A stretch of 64,000 nucleotides of DNA from Derxia gummosa DSM 723 (GTDB lineage Bacteria > Pseudomonadota > Gammaproteobacteria > Burkholderiales > Burkholderiaceae_E), in contig NZ_KI519499.1 of the NCBI RefSeq assembly GCF_000482785.1, positions 124,001 through 188,000 of the forward strand, read 5' to 3'. Below the pieces are notes generated by a model. That model searched no databases. It was not told the DNA's origin and was given only the letters and a program-made list of their open reading frames with translations. Shown here in pieces: positions 57,009 to 64,000 of the stretch (position 1 is its first letter; the number at the start of each line of letters is the position of its first letter). Position numbers and translations under genes: made by a program.

Positions 57009-58211
57009 ATGTTCCGCATCCCGACCGGCCGTCCGGCCGCCCGTCTGCTCGCCGCCCTGCTGGCGACCGCCGCCTTCGGCGCCCACGCGGCGCCGGTGAA
57101 CGTCCAGATCCTCAGCGCCACGGTGAAGGACCGGCGCATCGACGGCGCGACCGTGACCCTGCAGCGCAACGGCGAGCAATCGGTCTCCGGCGTGACCAAT
57201 GCCCAGGGCCAGGTCGCGCTGACCTCCGCCTTCGCCGACGATGCCGGCGCGCTGCTCATCGTCAAGAAGGCCGGCTATTCCAACCTCGTCGTGAAGTGCC
57301 CCTGCGCCGACATGACCTACGCGATCAGCCCGGTCATGAACAACCTCGACGGACTGCGCGTGGTGCTCAACTGGGGCGCCCGACCGGAAGATCTCGACTC
57401 CCACGTCGTCTTTCCGGGCAATCACGTCTACTTCGAGAGCATGCGCGGTGCCGATGCCATGCTCGATGTCGACGACACCGACGGCTTCGGGCCCGAGACC
57501 ATCACGCTCAACCGCCGGCACGTGGGCGAGCGCTACGTGTACGCGGTACACGACTACACCGACCGCGCCGACCCGCGCACCCCGCGCCTGTCGCGCAGCA
57601 GCGCCAAGGTCTTCGTCTATGTCGGCCAGACGCTGGTCAAGACCTACTACGTGCCGCTGCAGCAGACCGGCAACCTGTGGATCGTCTTCGCGATCACGCC
57701 CGAGGGCGAGATCCAGGACCTGAACCGGATCACCTCGGTCGTCAGCGAACGGCGCCTGCAAGGCCCCGAGTTCCAGGGCGTGATGGACGCGCCGGCCTCG
57801 ACCGCGCCCGCCGCCACCGGCACCGACGGCAGCGCGGACGCGCAAGCCCTCAACAGCCGCGGCGAGACGGCCTACCGCGCCGGCAACCTCGACGAGGCGA
57901 TCACGCTCTACCAGCAGGCCATCGAGATCGACGCCAGCTACGGTCAGGCGTACAGCAACCTCGGGCTCGCCTTCCAGAAGGCCGGCCGCGTCGCCGAGGC
58001 GATGTGGGCGAACCGCAAGGCCATCGCGCTCGCCGACGGCCCGACCGCCGCGCGCGTGCGCGCCAGTTCGCGCTACAACAACGGCCGCATCTACGAGGAC
58101 GCCGGCCAGTGGGACGACGCCGCGCGGGAATACCGCGCCGCCCGGGCCGAGGCCGCCAATCCGGTCTACGACAAGGCGATCGAGCGCATGCGGCAGAAGG
58201 GCGCGCGGTGA
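57009..58211 (+). CDS. Secreted DUF2135/YfaP-like protein with TPR tail
   Basis: 400 residues. Signal peptide (RLLAALLATAAFGAHA). Then a carboxypeptidase-regulatory-like beta domain (VNVQILSATVKDRRIDGATV), a DUF2135-type domain (LRVVLNWGARPEDLDSHVVF, LDVDDTDGFGPETITLNRRH, YVYAVHDYTDRADP) and at least two TPR repeats (SRGETAYRAGNLDEAITLYQ, YSNLGLAFQKAGRVAEAMW) plus a third (NNGRIYEDAGQWDDAAREYR). The role is unknown; YfaP-like proteins are periplasmic. Its stop overlaps the start of the deacetylase gene (GTGA), so the two products are probably made together. Confidence 0.82.
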   Translation: MFRIPTGRPAARLLAALLATAAFGAHAAPVNVQILSATVKDRRIDGATVTLQRNGEQSVSGVTNAQGQVALTSAFADDAGALLIVKKAGYSNLVVKCPCADMTYAISPVMNNLDGLRVVLNWGARPEDLDSHVVFPGNHVYFESMRGADAMLDVDDTDGFGPETITLNRRHVGERYVYAVHDYTDRADPRTPRLSRSSAKVFVYVGQTLVKTYYVPLQQTGNLWIVFAITPEGEIQDLNRITSVVSERRLQGPEFQGVMDAPASTAPAATGTDGSADAQALNSRGETAYRAGNLDEAITLYQQAIEIDASYGQAYSNLGLAFQKAGRVAEAMWANRKAIALADGPTAARVRASSRYNNGRIYEDAGQWDDAAREYRAARAEAANPVYDKAIERMRQKGAR

Positions 58212-59365
58212 AGTCGGCGCTCGTGCTCACGGCCGCGCTGGCGCTCGGCGCGACGCTGGTTTCGGCGCCCGCGCGCGCCGCCGGCCCCGCCGCCGTCGCC
58301 CAGGTCGATCCGTCGCTCTGGACCGAGGCGATCGACCGCCGCCCCGGCTTCGACAAGGCATCGCGCGCGGCGCTGCTGGTGTATGTCGGCGCGCTCGACG
58401 AACTGCGGCGCCTGCCCGACGCCGACATGACGGCCGCGTTCGGCGTCAAGAGCCTGAACCGCGCCTCGGTCGAGCGCTGGGCCGCGCGGGAAACCGACCT
58501 GGCGCTCGCCAACTACCGCGCGGCCTCGATCGACTGCGCCCGCTACGCCGCCGACTGGACCTGCCTCGACGCGGTACCGGCCTCCGCCTCGGCCCTGACC
58601 TCGGCCGCGACCGCCTGGGCCGCGCGCCTGCCGGCCGGGCAGGCCGCGTGGCACGCCAATCTCGCGGCCTTCGCGCGCACCTATGTGGCCGAGCAGATGC
58701 GCCTCGCCGCGCTGTTCCCGAAGACGACGAGCGAGATCGACCGCTTCAACGACGGCGAATGGAATGGCGATGCCCTGCCCGACACGCGCTTCCTGCTCAG
58801 CTTCGACGACGGCCCGTCGGCGCCCGGCGGCAGCACCGACGACACGCTGCGCATGCTCGCGACGGCGCGGCGCAGCGGGGTCTTCTTCCTGCTGGGCGGC
58901 AACCTGCAGGCACGGGTGGCGCGCGGCGGCGCCGACGCGCTGGCGGCCGCCTATCGCGGCCAGTGCGTGGCATCGCACGGCTGGGAGCACCAGTCGCACC
59001 AGCGCTGGGACGCCTGGCAGGACTCGGTCACGCGCACCCAGGCGCTGCTGCGCACGACCTTTCCCGAGGCGATGGTGGCGCCGTGGTTCCGCCCGCCCTA
59101 TGGCCAGCGCACGGCCGACAGCGGCGCCTTCTTCCGCGAACAGGGCCTGCGGGTGGCGCTGTGGAACATCGACTCGCAGGACTGGAACGCACGCGTCTCG
59201 GCCAATGACGTGACGGGGCGGATCGTCACGCTGATGCTCATCAAGCGGCGCGGCGTGCTGCTGTTCCACGACGTGCATCCCAAGGCGCAGGTGGCGCTGC
59301 CGGTCGTGTTCGCGCGGGTGGGAACAGCCGTGGAGTGGCAGGAATGCCGGGAGGCGCCGCTCTAG
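58208..59365 (+). CDS. Secreted polysaccharide deacetylase (NodB fold, CE4)
   Basis: About 385 residues with a GTG start overlapping the previous stop. Signal peptide (ALVLTAALALGATLVSAPARA). An N-terminal helical region of about 170 residues is followed by the NodB domain: SFDDGPS (catalytic and metal Asp), SHGWEHQSH (metal His pair), RPPYGQRTAD and a C-terminal LLFHDVHPKAQ with the catalytic His. It would remove acetyl groups from a surface or cell-wall polysaccharide. Coupling with the TPR protein resembles exopolysaccharide modification modules in which a deacetylase has a TPR partner; this is inference. Confidence 0.9.
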   Translation: MKSALVLTAALALGATLVSAPARAAGPAAVAQVDPSLWTEAIDRRPGFDKASRAALLVYVGALDELRRLPDADMTAAFGVKSLNRASVERWAARETDLALANYRAASIDCARYAADWTCLDAVPASASALTSAATAWAARLPAGQAAWHANLAAFARTYVAEQMRLAALFPKTTSEIDRFNDGEWNGDALPDTRFLLSFDDGPSAPGGSTDDTLRMLATARRSGVFFLLGGNLQARVARGGADALAAAYRGQCVASHGWEHQSHQRWDAWQDSVTRTQALLRTTFPEAMVAPWFRPPYGQRTADSGAFFREQGLRVALWNIDSQDWNARVSANDVTGRIVTLMLIKRRGVLLFHDVHPKAQVALPVVFARVGTAVEWQECREAPL

Positions 59366-59378
59366 ACGGGTTCGGGCC

Positions 59379-60002
59379 TCAGCCCCGCCGCCAGAGCACG
59401 CAGCGGTTGTTCGCCGGCATCGCCCGATCCTCGACCAGCGCGAAGCCGGCCTTCGCGGCCAGCGCATCCACCGCCTCGAAATCGCGGATGCCCATGTGCG
59501 CGCCCCGGTTCTTGAGCCACACGTCGAACTGCGCGTTGCTCTCGCTCGTGAACTGTCCGCCGTAGTTGAACGGCCCGTACACGACGAGCCTGGCGTCGGC
59601 GGCGGCGAGCGCGGGCAGCGCGGCGAAGAAGGCTTCCACCTCGGGCCAGCCCATGATGTGCAGCGTGTTGGCGCTGAACACCGCGTCGAAGCGCCCGCCC
59701 GCGAGCGCGGCGGGCAGGCCGGTGGCCACGTCCCACTCGACCGGGGCCGGCGCGTTGGCCAGCGCCGCCTCGTCGAGCCACAGCCGCAGGCCCGGCAGCT
59801 CGCTCGCGCGTTCGCTCGCCTGCCAGGTCAGATGCGGCAACCCGGCCGCGAAGAACACCGCATGCTGGCCCGTGCCCGCGCCCATCTCCAGCACCGCCTT
59901 GCGGTCGGCGAAATGTTCGGCGAGCACGGCGAGGATGACCTCGCGGTTGCGGTCGCAGGACGGGGCGTAGGGCTTGTCGACGGGAGGGTTGTTGTCTGCC
60001 AT
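59379..60002 (-). CDS. DUF938 family SAM-dependent methyltransferase-like protein
   Basis: 207 residues from the ATG at 60002 (MADNNPPVDKPYAPSC). The DUF938 signature is clear: PSCDRNREVILAVLAEHF, the SAM-binding glycine loop LEMGAGTGQHAVFFA, SANTLHIMGWPEVEAFF and VYGPFNYGGQFTSESN. The fold is a class I methyltransferase; the substrate is unknown. A TGCAAGC-family palindrome lies 3 bases before the ATG, in the place of a ribosome site. Convergent with the deacetylase gene, 13 bp apart. Confidence 0.9.
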   Translation of the reverse strand: MADNNPPVDKPYAPSCDRNREVILAVLAEHFADRKAVLEMGAGTGQHAVFFAAGLPHLTWQASERASELPGLRLWLDEAALANAPAPVEWDVATGLPAALAGGRFDAVFSANTLHIMGWPEVEAFFAALPALAAADARLVVYGPFNYGGQFTSESNAQFDVWLKNRGAHMGIRDFEAVDALAAKAGFALVEDRAMPANNRCVLWRRG

Positions 60003-60005
60003 GGC

Positions 60006-60019
60006 TGCAAGCCTTTGCA
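60006..60019. promoter_or_regulatory. TGCAAGC-family palindrome at the DUF938 start
   Basis: TGCAAGCCTTTGCA, identical to the copy at 28651-28664, lies 3 bases upstream of the DUF938 ATG and in the 70-bp spacer to the Dabb gene. A bound protein would block initiation; the function is unproven. Confidence 0.4.
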
Positions 60020-60072
60020 ATGCCGCGCGGCGCGCCGCCGCCCTCGGCCGCGATACCCGCCGCGCTGGCGGT

Positions 60073-60366
60073 TTACGACAGCCGCGACACGAAATCCGCC
60101 GCGACGCGCAATTCACGCAAGGGTCGCACCACGCGGATCGACTCCTCGTACAGCGGATGCGCCTTGAAGCGCGCCAGCGCCGCCTCGTCGTCGAACTCGC
60201 CGTACACGACCACCTCGACCTCGTTGCCGATCTGGTCGATGCGCGCGCAGGGCTGGACCTCGAAGAAGCGCGCGTCGGGAATCTGCTCCAGCAGGCGCAG
60301 GCCGTCGAGGATGGTGGGGAGATCGCCCTTGTCGCGGGCGGAGAAGAAGACGATGTGCCGAATCAT
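60073..60366 (-). CDS. Dabb (stress-responsive A/B barrel) protein
   Basis: 97 residues from the ATG at 60366 (MIRHIVFFSARDKGD). A single ferredoxin-like Dabb domain: IRHIVFF strand, DARFFEVQPCARIDQIGNEV, then DLVVYGEF-like strand VVVYGEFDDEAALARFKAHP and HPLYEESIRVVRPL. Such proteins form dimeric barrels; roles range from stress response to small-molecule chemistry and none can be assigned. It is upstream of the DUF938 gene on the same strand. Confidence 0.88.
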   Translation of the reverse strand: MIRHIVFFSARDKGDLPTILDGLRLLEQIPDARFFEVQPCARIDQIGNEVEVVVYGEFDDEAALARFKAHPLYEESIRVVRPLRELRVAADFVSRLS

Positions 60367-60437
60367 GCGGAGGGAATGCCGGTTCTGAGTGGCGCGGAGG
60401 TTAACCGACAGCGCGGGTGGCCGTCGCAACCTCACGA

Positions 60438-60668
60438 GGCGCGCGGCGGGGATGGGGCGAGGCGGGGCTGTGGCGGTGGCGCCGAGCGCAGGCGAGCGGC
60501 GCCGGTGAGCGCCGCAGGCGCTCAGGTCCGCATGTCTGAGCCTTGTGCCGCAGGCGCGAGGCGAGTTGGCGGACCGGGCCGGCGCCGCTCACCGGAGCGA
60601 GGGAAGCCTCGCGCTTCGCGCGAGGCCGCCACCGCATGCCCCGCCTCGCCCCATCCCCGCCGCGCGCC
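60438..60668. repeat. 231-bp nested inverted repeat between the Dabb and hydrolase genes
   Basis: Perfect 30-bp inverted arms (60438-60467 and 60639-60668) enclose further collinear inverted pairs: 60494-60505 with 60579-60590 (12 bp) and 60525-60531 with 60569-60575 (7 bp). The whole interval can therefore fold as one long hairpin. Two side hairpins sit in it (60506-60524, 8-bp stem; 60606-60626, 9-bp stem), and GCCGCAGGCGC occurs twice (60511, 60547). There is no coding potential and no target-site duplication at the ends. It fills most of the 419-bp divergent spacer, which has no other visible content than the ribosome site before 60786. Confidence 0.85.
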
Positions 60669-60785
60669 GGACGCCGAGAAAACGCCGGCCAACTGGTCCG
60701 ACCACATCCGCCCCGCTCCCGGCCTACCATCCCCGCCGGCACCCCGCATCCCGCGCAAGCCCCTCAGGAAGCCAGGAGACACCGC

Positions 60786-61427
60786 ATGGACCCGAAGCAG
60801 ACCGCCCTCGTCCTCATCGAGTACCAGAACGACTTCACCACCCCCGGCGGCACGCTGCACGACGCCGTCAAGGGCGTCATGGAGAGCACCGGCATGCTCG
60901 CCAACACCGTCGCCACCGTGGCGAAGGCGCGCGAACTCGGCGCCCGCGTCGTGCTCGTGCCGATCACCTTCGCCGAGGGCTACACCGAAATCACGAGCAA
61001 GCCCTACGGCATCCTCAAGGGCGTGGTGGACAGCCAGTCCTTCCGCAAGGGCACGTGGGGCGCCGAAATCTGCGACGCGCTCAAGCCGCAGGCGGGCGAC
61101 ATCGTCATCGAGGGCAAGCGCGGCCTGTGCGGCTTCGAGAGCACCAATCTCGACTTCATCCTGCGCAGCCTCGGCGTGCGCACCATCGCGCTCGGCGGCT
61201 TCCTCACCAACTGCTGTGTCGAATCGACGATGCGCACCGGCTACGAGAAGGGCTACGACGTGGTCACGCTCACCGACTGCACCGCCACGCTCAGCGAGGA
61301 AGAACAGCGCCTGGCGACGACCAAGAACTACCCGATGTTCTCGCGCACGATGACGCATGACGCCTTCCTCGCCGAGCTGGCGGGCGAAGGCGCGACGACG
61401 ACGGAAAGCCGGGGTTACAGCGCCTGA
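60786..61427 (+). CDS. Isochorismatase-like cysteine hydrolase
   Basis: 213 residues. The ATG at 60786 follows CCAGGAGACACC. The catalytic triad of the family is present: Asp16 (IEYQNDF), Lys111 (EGKRGLCGF) and Cys144 (TNCCVEST). The cis-peptide region LGGFLTNC before the Cys is normal. Members hydrolyse isochorismate, nicotinamide or other amides and thioureas; with no pathway genes nearby the substrate cannot be given. Confidence 0.92.
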   Translation: MDPKQTALVLIEYQNDFTTPGGTLHDAVKGVMESTGMLANTVATVAKARELGARVVLVPITFAEGYTEITSKPYGILKGVVDSQSFRKGTWGAEICDALKPQAGDIVIEGKRGLCGFESTNLDFILRSLGVRTIALGGFLTNCCVESTMRTGYEKGYDVVTLTDCTATLSEEEQRLATTKNYPMFSRTMTHDAFLAELAGEGATTTESRGYSA

Positions 61428-61528
61428 AGCACCGGGCGGCCGGAACGCAGAGCCGGCCCCGGCCGCACCGCCGGAGCCCTCGCCGCTCGGCCGGTCGGCG
61501 CGCGCCGGCGCCGGCCAGGGCATGCAAC

Positions 61529-62152
61529 TCACGCCGCCCGATACCGCCCCGGCTTGTGATTGACCGCCAGAAACACGTTCATCGCCACCGACCCCAGCAG
61601 CGCATAGCCCACCTTGTCGAGCGGCAGCACGAACAGCGCCGACGCGAGGATCACCGCATCGATCCCGAGCTGCACCCGCCCCGCGCTCATCCCCAGCCTC
61701 TCCTGCGCCCACAGCGAGGTCACGAGCACGCCGCCCAGGCTCGCCTTGTGCCGCGCCAGAAACAAACAGCCCGCCCCGAGCAGCAAGCCGCCCGCCACCG
61801 CCGAATAGGCCGGATGCAGCGCCTCAAACCGCACGAAACTGGGCGACACCGCCATCGCCAGCGACAGCAGCGCCACGGCGGCAAAGGTCTTGAGCGTGAA
61901 CACGCGGCCCATGAGCCGCCAGCTCAGCCACCAGAACGGCAGGTTGATGACGAAGAACAGCAGCCCCGGATCGCCGCCGCTCGCGTAGTGCAGCAGGAAG
62001 GCGATGCCCGCCGTGCCTCCCGACAGCAGCCCCGCCTGACGGAACAGCAGCAACCCGAGCGACACGAACAGCACGCCGGTAAAGATGGCCTGGGCATCGT
62101 CGAGCGGGGTGTGCCGCTGGAAGCCCGGAATCGCAGTGTTGGGGGTGGACAT
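61529..62152 (-). CDS. YitT-family membrane protein
   Basis: 207 residues with five to six transmembrane helices (AIFTGVLFVSLGLLLFRQAG, GTAGIAFLLHYASGGDPGLL, FFVINLPFWWLSWRLMG, FAAVALLSLAMAVSP, AVAGGLLLGAGCLFLARHKA). The GLLSGGTAGIAFLL motif is that of YitT/DUF161 proteins. The C-terminal DUF2179 domain of longer relatives is missing. Function is unknown. Convergent with the hydrolase gene, about 100 bp apart. Confidence 0.88.
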   Translation of the reverse strand: MSTPNTAIPGFQRHTPLDDAQAIFTGVLFVSLGLLLFRQAGLLSGGTAGIAFLLHYASGGDPGLLFFVINLPFWWLSWRLMGRVFTLKTFAAVALLSLAMAVSPSFVRFEALHPAYSAVAGGLLLGAGCLFLARHKASLGGVLVTSLWAQERLGMSAGRVQLGIDAVILASALFVLPLDKVGYALLGSVAMNVFLAVNHKPGRYRAA

Positions 62153-62277
62153 GGTTTGCCCTCGCAGGAGTCAGGCCGGCGCCGCCTTGTGGGCTTGCCC
62201 GCCGCAAAGTCACCGCGTCGCGGATGACACCGTCTGACGCCAAGCATGCTCCGCGCCCGCCGGCCCCGTCCGCCCGA

Positions 62278-63822
62278 TCACACCCTGAAAAACCCCGCCG
62301 ACGCACGCAGATGAGCGGCCTGCTCCTGCATCGACTGCGTCGCGGCCGAGGTTTCCTCCACCAGGGCGGCGTTCTGCTGGGTGTGCTGATCCATCTGGGC
62401 GACGGCGGAATTGATCTGCCCGATCCCGCCCGCCTGGTCGCGGCTCGCGGCCGAGATCTCGTTGACGATGTCTGCCACGCGCTGGATCGACGTGACGATG
62501 TTGATCATGGTCTGGCCGGCGCGATCGACGAGGCTGCTGCCCTCCTCCACCCGCGACACCGAGCTGTTGATCAGCCCCTTGATCTCGCGCGCCGCCGTGG
62601 CGCTGCGCTGGGCCAGGGTGCGCACCTCGCTCGCCACGACGGCGAAGCCCTTGCCCTGCTCGCCGGCGCGCGCGGCCTCGACGGCGGCGTTGAGCGCGAG
62701 CAGGTTGGTCTGAAAGGCGATGTCGTCGATCACGCCCACGATCTGCGCGATCTGGTGCGAGCTGGCGGTGATCGCGCCCATCGTGGCGACCACCTTTTCC
62801 ATCATCTCGCCACCCTGGGCCGCGATGCCACTGGCGCTCATGGCGAGCTGGCTGGCCTGGCTGGCGTTGTCGGCGGTCTGGTTCACGGTGCTGCTGAACA
62901 CATCGATGGAGGCCGAGGTTTCCTCCAGCGTCGAGGCCTGCGACTCGGTGCGCGACGACAGTTCGAGCGTGCCGGCCGCCACCTGGGCCGAGGCGGTCGC
63001 CACCGCGTCCGCACCGCTCACCACCACGCCGCAGACCTCGGCCACGCGCAGCCGCATCGCCTCGAGCGAGGTGACGAGCGCGGCCACCTCGTCGCGGCCT
63101 TCGGCCACGAACGGCTTGGTGAGGTCGCCGCCGGCCATCGCGTCGCTTGCATCGAGCGCACGGCCGAGCGGGCCGGTCACGCTGCGCGCGATGACGATGC
63201 CGGCGGTAATGCCCGCGCCCAGCCCGCAGAGAATGAACAGCGCCAGCCGCTTGAGCGCCGCGTCGAGCTGGCGGTCGCTGCCGGCGTTGAGATCGGCGGC
63301 GGCGGCGAGCTTGGCGTCGGCCAACCCGGTGGCGATGTCGGCCGCCTCGGCGATGACCGGCGCCACCTCGGTCGAAAGCTGCCCGCCGCGGCTGTTGCCA
63401 CCGGCGCGCAGATCGGCCGCGAACGCGCCGATCGCGGTGTCGGCACGGCCCTGGAGTTCGGTGAGTCTGTCGAGCCGGTCGCGGTCCGCCGCATCGAAGA
63501 AGGGGGCGAGCGCGCCGACCTTGCCACGCGCCTCGTCGAGCGCGCGGCGCGCCTCGTCCAGATGACGGTCGCGCGTCGCGGCGTCGGCCGCGCCGGCCGC
63601 GAGCGCATGCCCGAGCGCGGCGTCGGCACGCAGGTCGAGTACGGCCACATGCCGCGCCGCCGTCAGCCCGGCCAGCTCGCGGTCATGCAGGCGCTGGCCG
63701 TTCGCGGCGATGTGCAGCATGTCGTACAGCCCGCTGCCACCGATGCAGGCGCCGCCCGCCGCCCCGATCACGAAGGCGGCCACGAGCCGGGGCCCCACCT
63801 TCCATTGCGTCAACCACTTCAT
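62278..63822 (-). CDS. Methyl-accepting chemotaxis protein
   Basis: 514 residues from the ATG at 63822 ([17 protein letters not shown]); the longer frame to 63966 adds a non-family N-terminus. TM1 ([20 protein letters not shown]), a four-helix-bundle periplasmic sensor (about residues 35-185) and TM2 ([19 protein letters not shown]) are followed by HAMP and a signalling hairpin with the universal tip ([20 protein letters not shown]) and conserved methylation helices ([19 protein letters not shown]). No C-terminal CheR-binding pentapeptide is seen. It would report a periplasmic ligand to CheA; the ligand is unknown. Confidence 0.95.
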   Translation of the reverse strand: MKWLTQWKVGPRLVAAFVIGAAGGACIGGSGLYDMLHIAANGQRLHDRELAGLTAARHVAVLDLRADAALGHALAAGAADAATRDRHLDEARRALDEARGKVGALAPFFDAADRDRLDRLTELQGRADTAIGAFAADLRAGGNSRGGQLSTEVAPVIAEAADIATGLADAKLAAAADLNAGSDRQLDAALKRLALFILCGLGAGITAGIVIARSVTGPLGRALDASDAMAGGDLTKPFVAEGRDEVAALVTSLEAMRLRVAEVCGVVVSGADAVATASAQVAAGTLELSSRTESQASTLEETSASIDVFSSTVNQTADNASQASQLAMSASGIAAQGGEMMEKVVATMGAITASSHQIAQIVGVIDDIAFQTNLLALNAAVEAARAGEQGKGFAVVASEVRTLAQRSATAAREIKGLINSSVSRVEEGSSLVDRAGQTMINIVTSIQRVADIVNEISAASRDQAGGIGQINSAVAQMDQHTQQNAALVEETSAATQSMQEQAAHLRASAGFFRV

Positions 63823-64000
63823 TTTTCCGGTGCTCCGTCCTGTTTGCCGGGCGTGCAAGTTGGCGCACGCCTGCTCCGAGGCTAGCGAAACCCCAGCATG
63901 GCGGTCGGATGAACAGCGGTGCTGGAACGGCGACTTTCCGATCCTCGACGCGAAGGTGGCATCCACATCGTGGGAAACATGGATTTGAGAGCTTTTCTTA

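Noticed and set aside
61438-61458. Short GGCCGG...CCGGCC hairpin between the hydrolase and YitT genes
   Set aside because: Only 6 bp with a long loop and no T-run; such pairs are frequent in DNA this G/C-rich.
63823-64000. Search for a flagellar promoter upstream of the second chemoreceptor
   Set aside because: TCAA and CACGATGT-like stretches occur, but with wrong spacing; no promoter can be supported.

Overview
The window is a GC-rich (about 70%) chromosomal segment with very high third-position GC and densely packed genes. The gene content (split fliF-K / fliL-R flagellar clusters, rimP-nusA-infB-rbfA-truB operon, TamA/TamB, TypA, RluB next to ScpB, Dabb, DUF938 and DUF2238 proteins) points to a motile betaproteobacterium, most likely of the Burkholderiales. 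The genus cannot be fixed from sequence alone. No tRNA, rRNA, CRISPR array, phage or insertion sequence was found; this is core chromosome with some lineage-specific inserts.

Layout. 1-6394 (+): 3' part of fliF, then fliG-H-I-J-K. 6496-11731: an insert that splits the flagellar genes. It holds a rhomboid-type membrane protease (+), a convergent membrane protein (-) with a similar C-terminal helical-repeat tail, and a chemoreceptor (-) with an unusual C-terminal Cache domain. 12004-16466 (+): fliL-M-N-O-P-Q-R, closed by a strong hairpin. 16660-28551 (mostly -): a DUF349 protein, tamB, tamA, a MAPEG protein, a DUF2238 protein, a small membrane-anchored unknown (+) and an HD-domain protein. 28723-42437 (-): typA; the rimP-nusA-infB-rbfA-truB translation/transcription operon; rluB and scpB; a DegP-like protease. 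42587-48764 (-): a four-gene heavy-metal RND efflux operon (adaptor, pump, DUF3240 protein, TolC-like channel), divergent from an OmpR-type two-component system (+, 48953-51048). 51220-63822: mixed accessory and housekeeping genes: cold-shock/excalibur fusion, periplasmic cupin, hybrid histidine kinase, M24 aminopeptidase, a secreted TPR protein coupled to a polysaccharide deacetylase, DUF938 methyltransferase-like protein, Dabb protein, isochorismatase-like hydrolase, YitT protein and a second chemoreceptor.

How the genes work together. The flagellar genes supply the MS ring, switch, export ATPase and export gate, and the two chemoreceptors would feed that motor. TamA and TamB form an envelope assembly pair. 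The nusA operon couples transcription elongation, initiation factor 2 and ribosome/tRNA maturation. The metal-efflux genes and the divergent kinase/regulator probably form one stress-response unit.

Most unusual signals: (i) a nested, roughly 231-bp inverted repeat with perfect 30-bp arms at 60438-60668; (ii) a recurring 14-bp LacI-type palindrome (consensus TGCAAGCGCTTGCA) at eight places, five of them at gene starts or between genes; (iii) a promoter followed by a complete intrinsic terminator inside the rimP leader; (iv) two convergent membrane proteins with a similar C-terminal solenoid, one of them a rhomboid protease, inside the flagellar locus.
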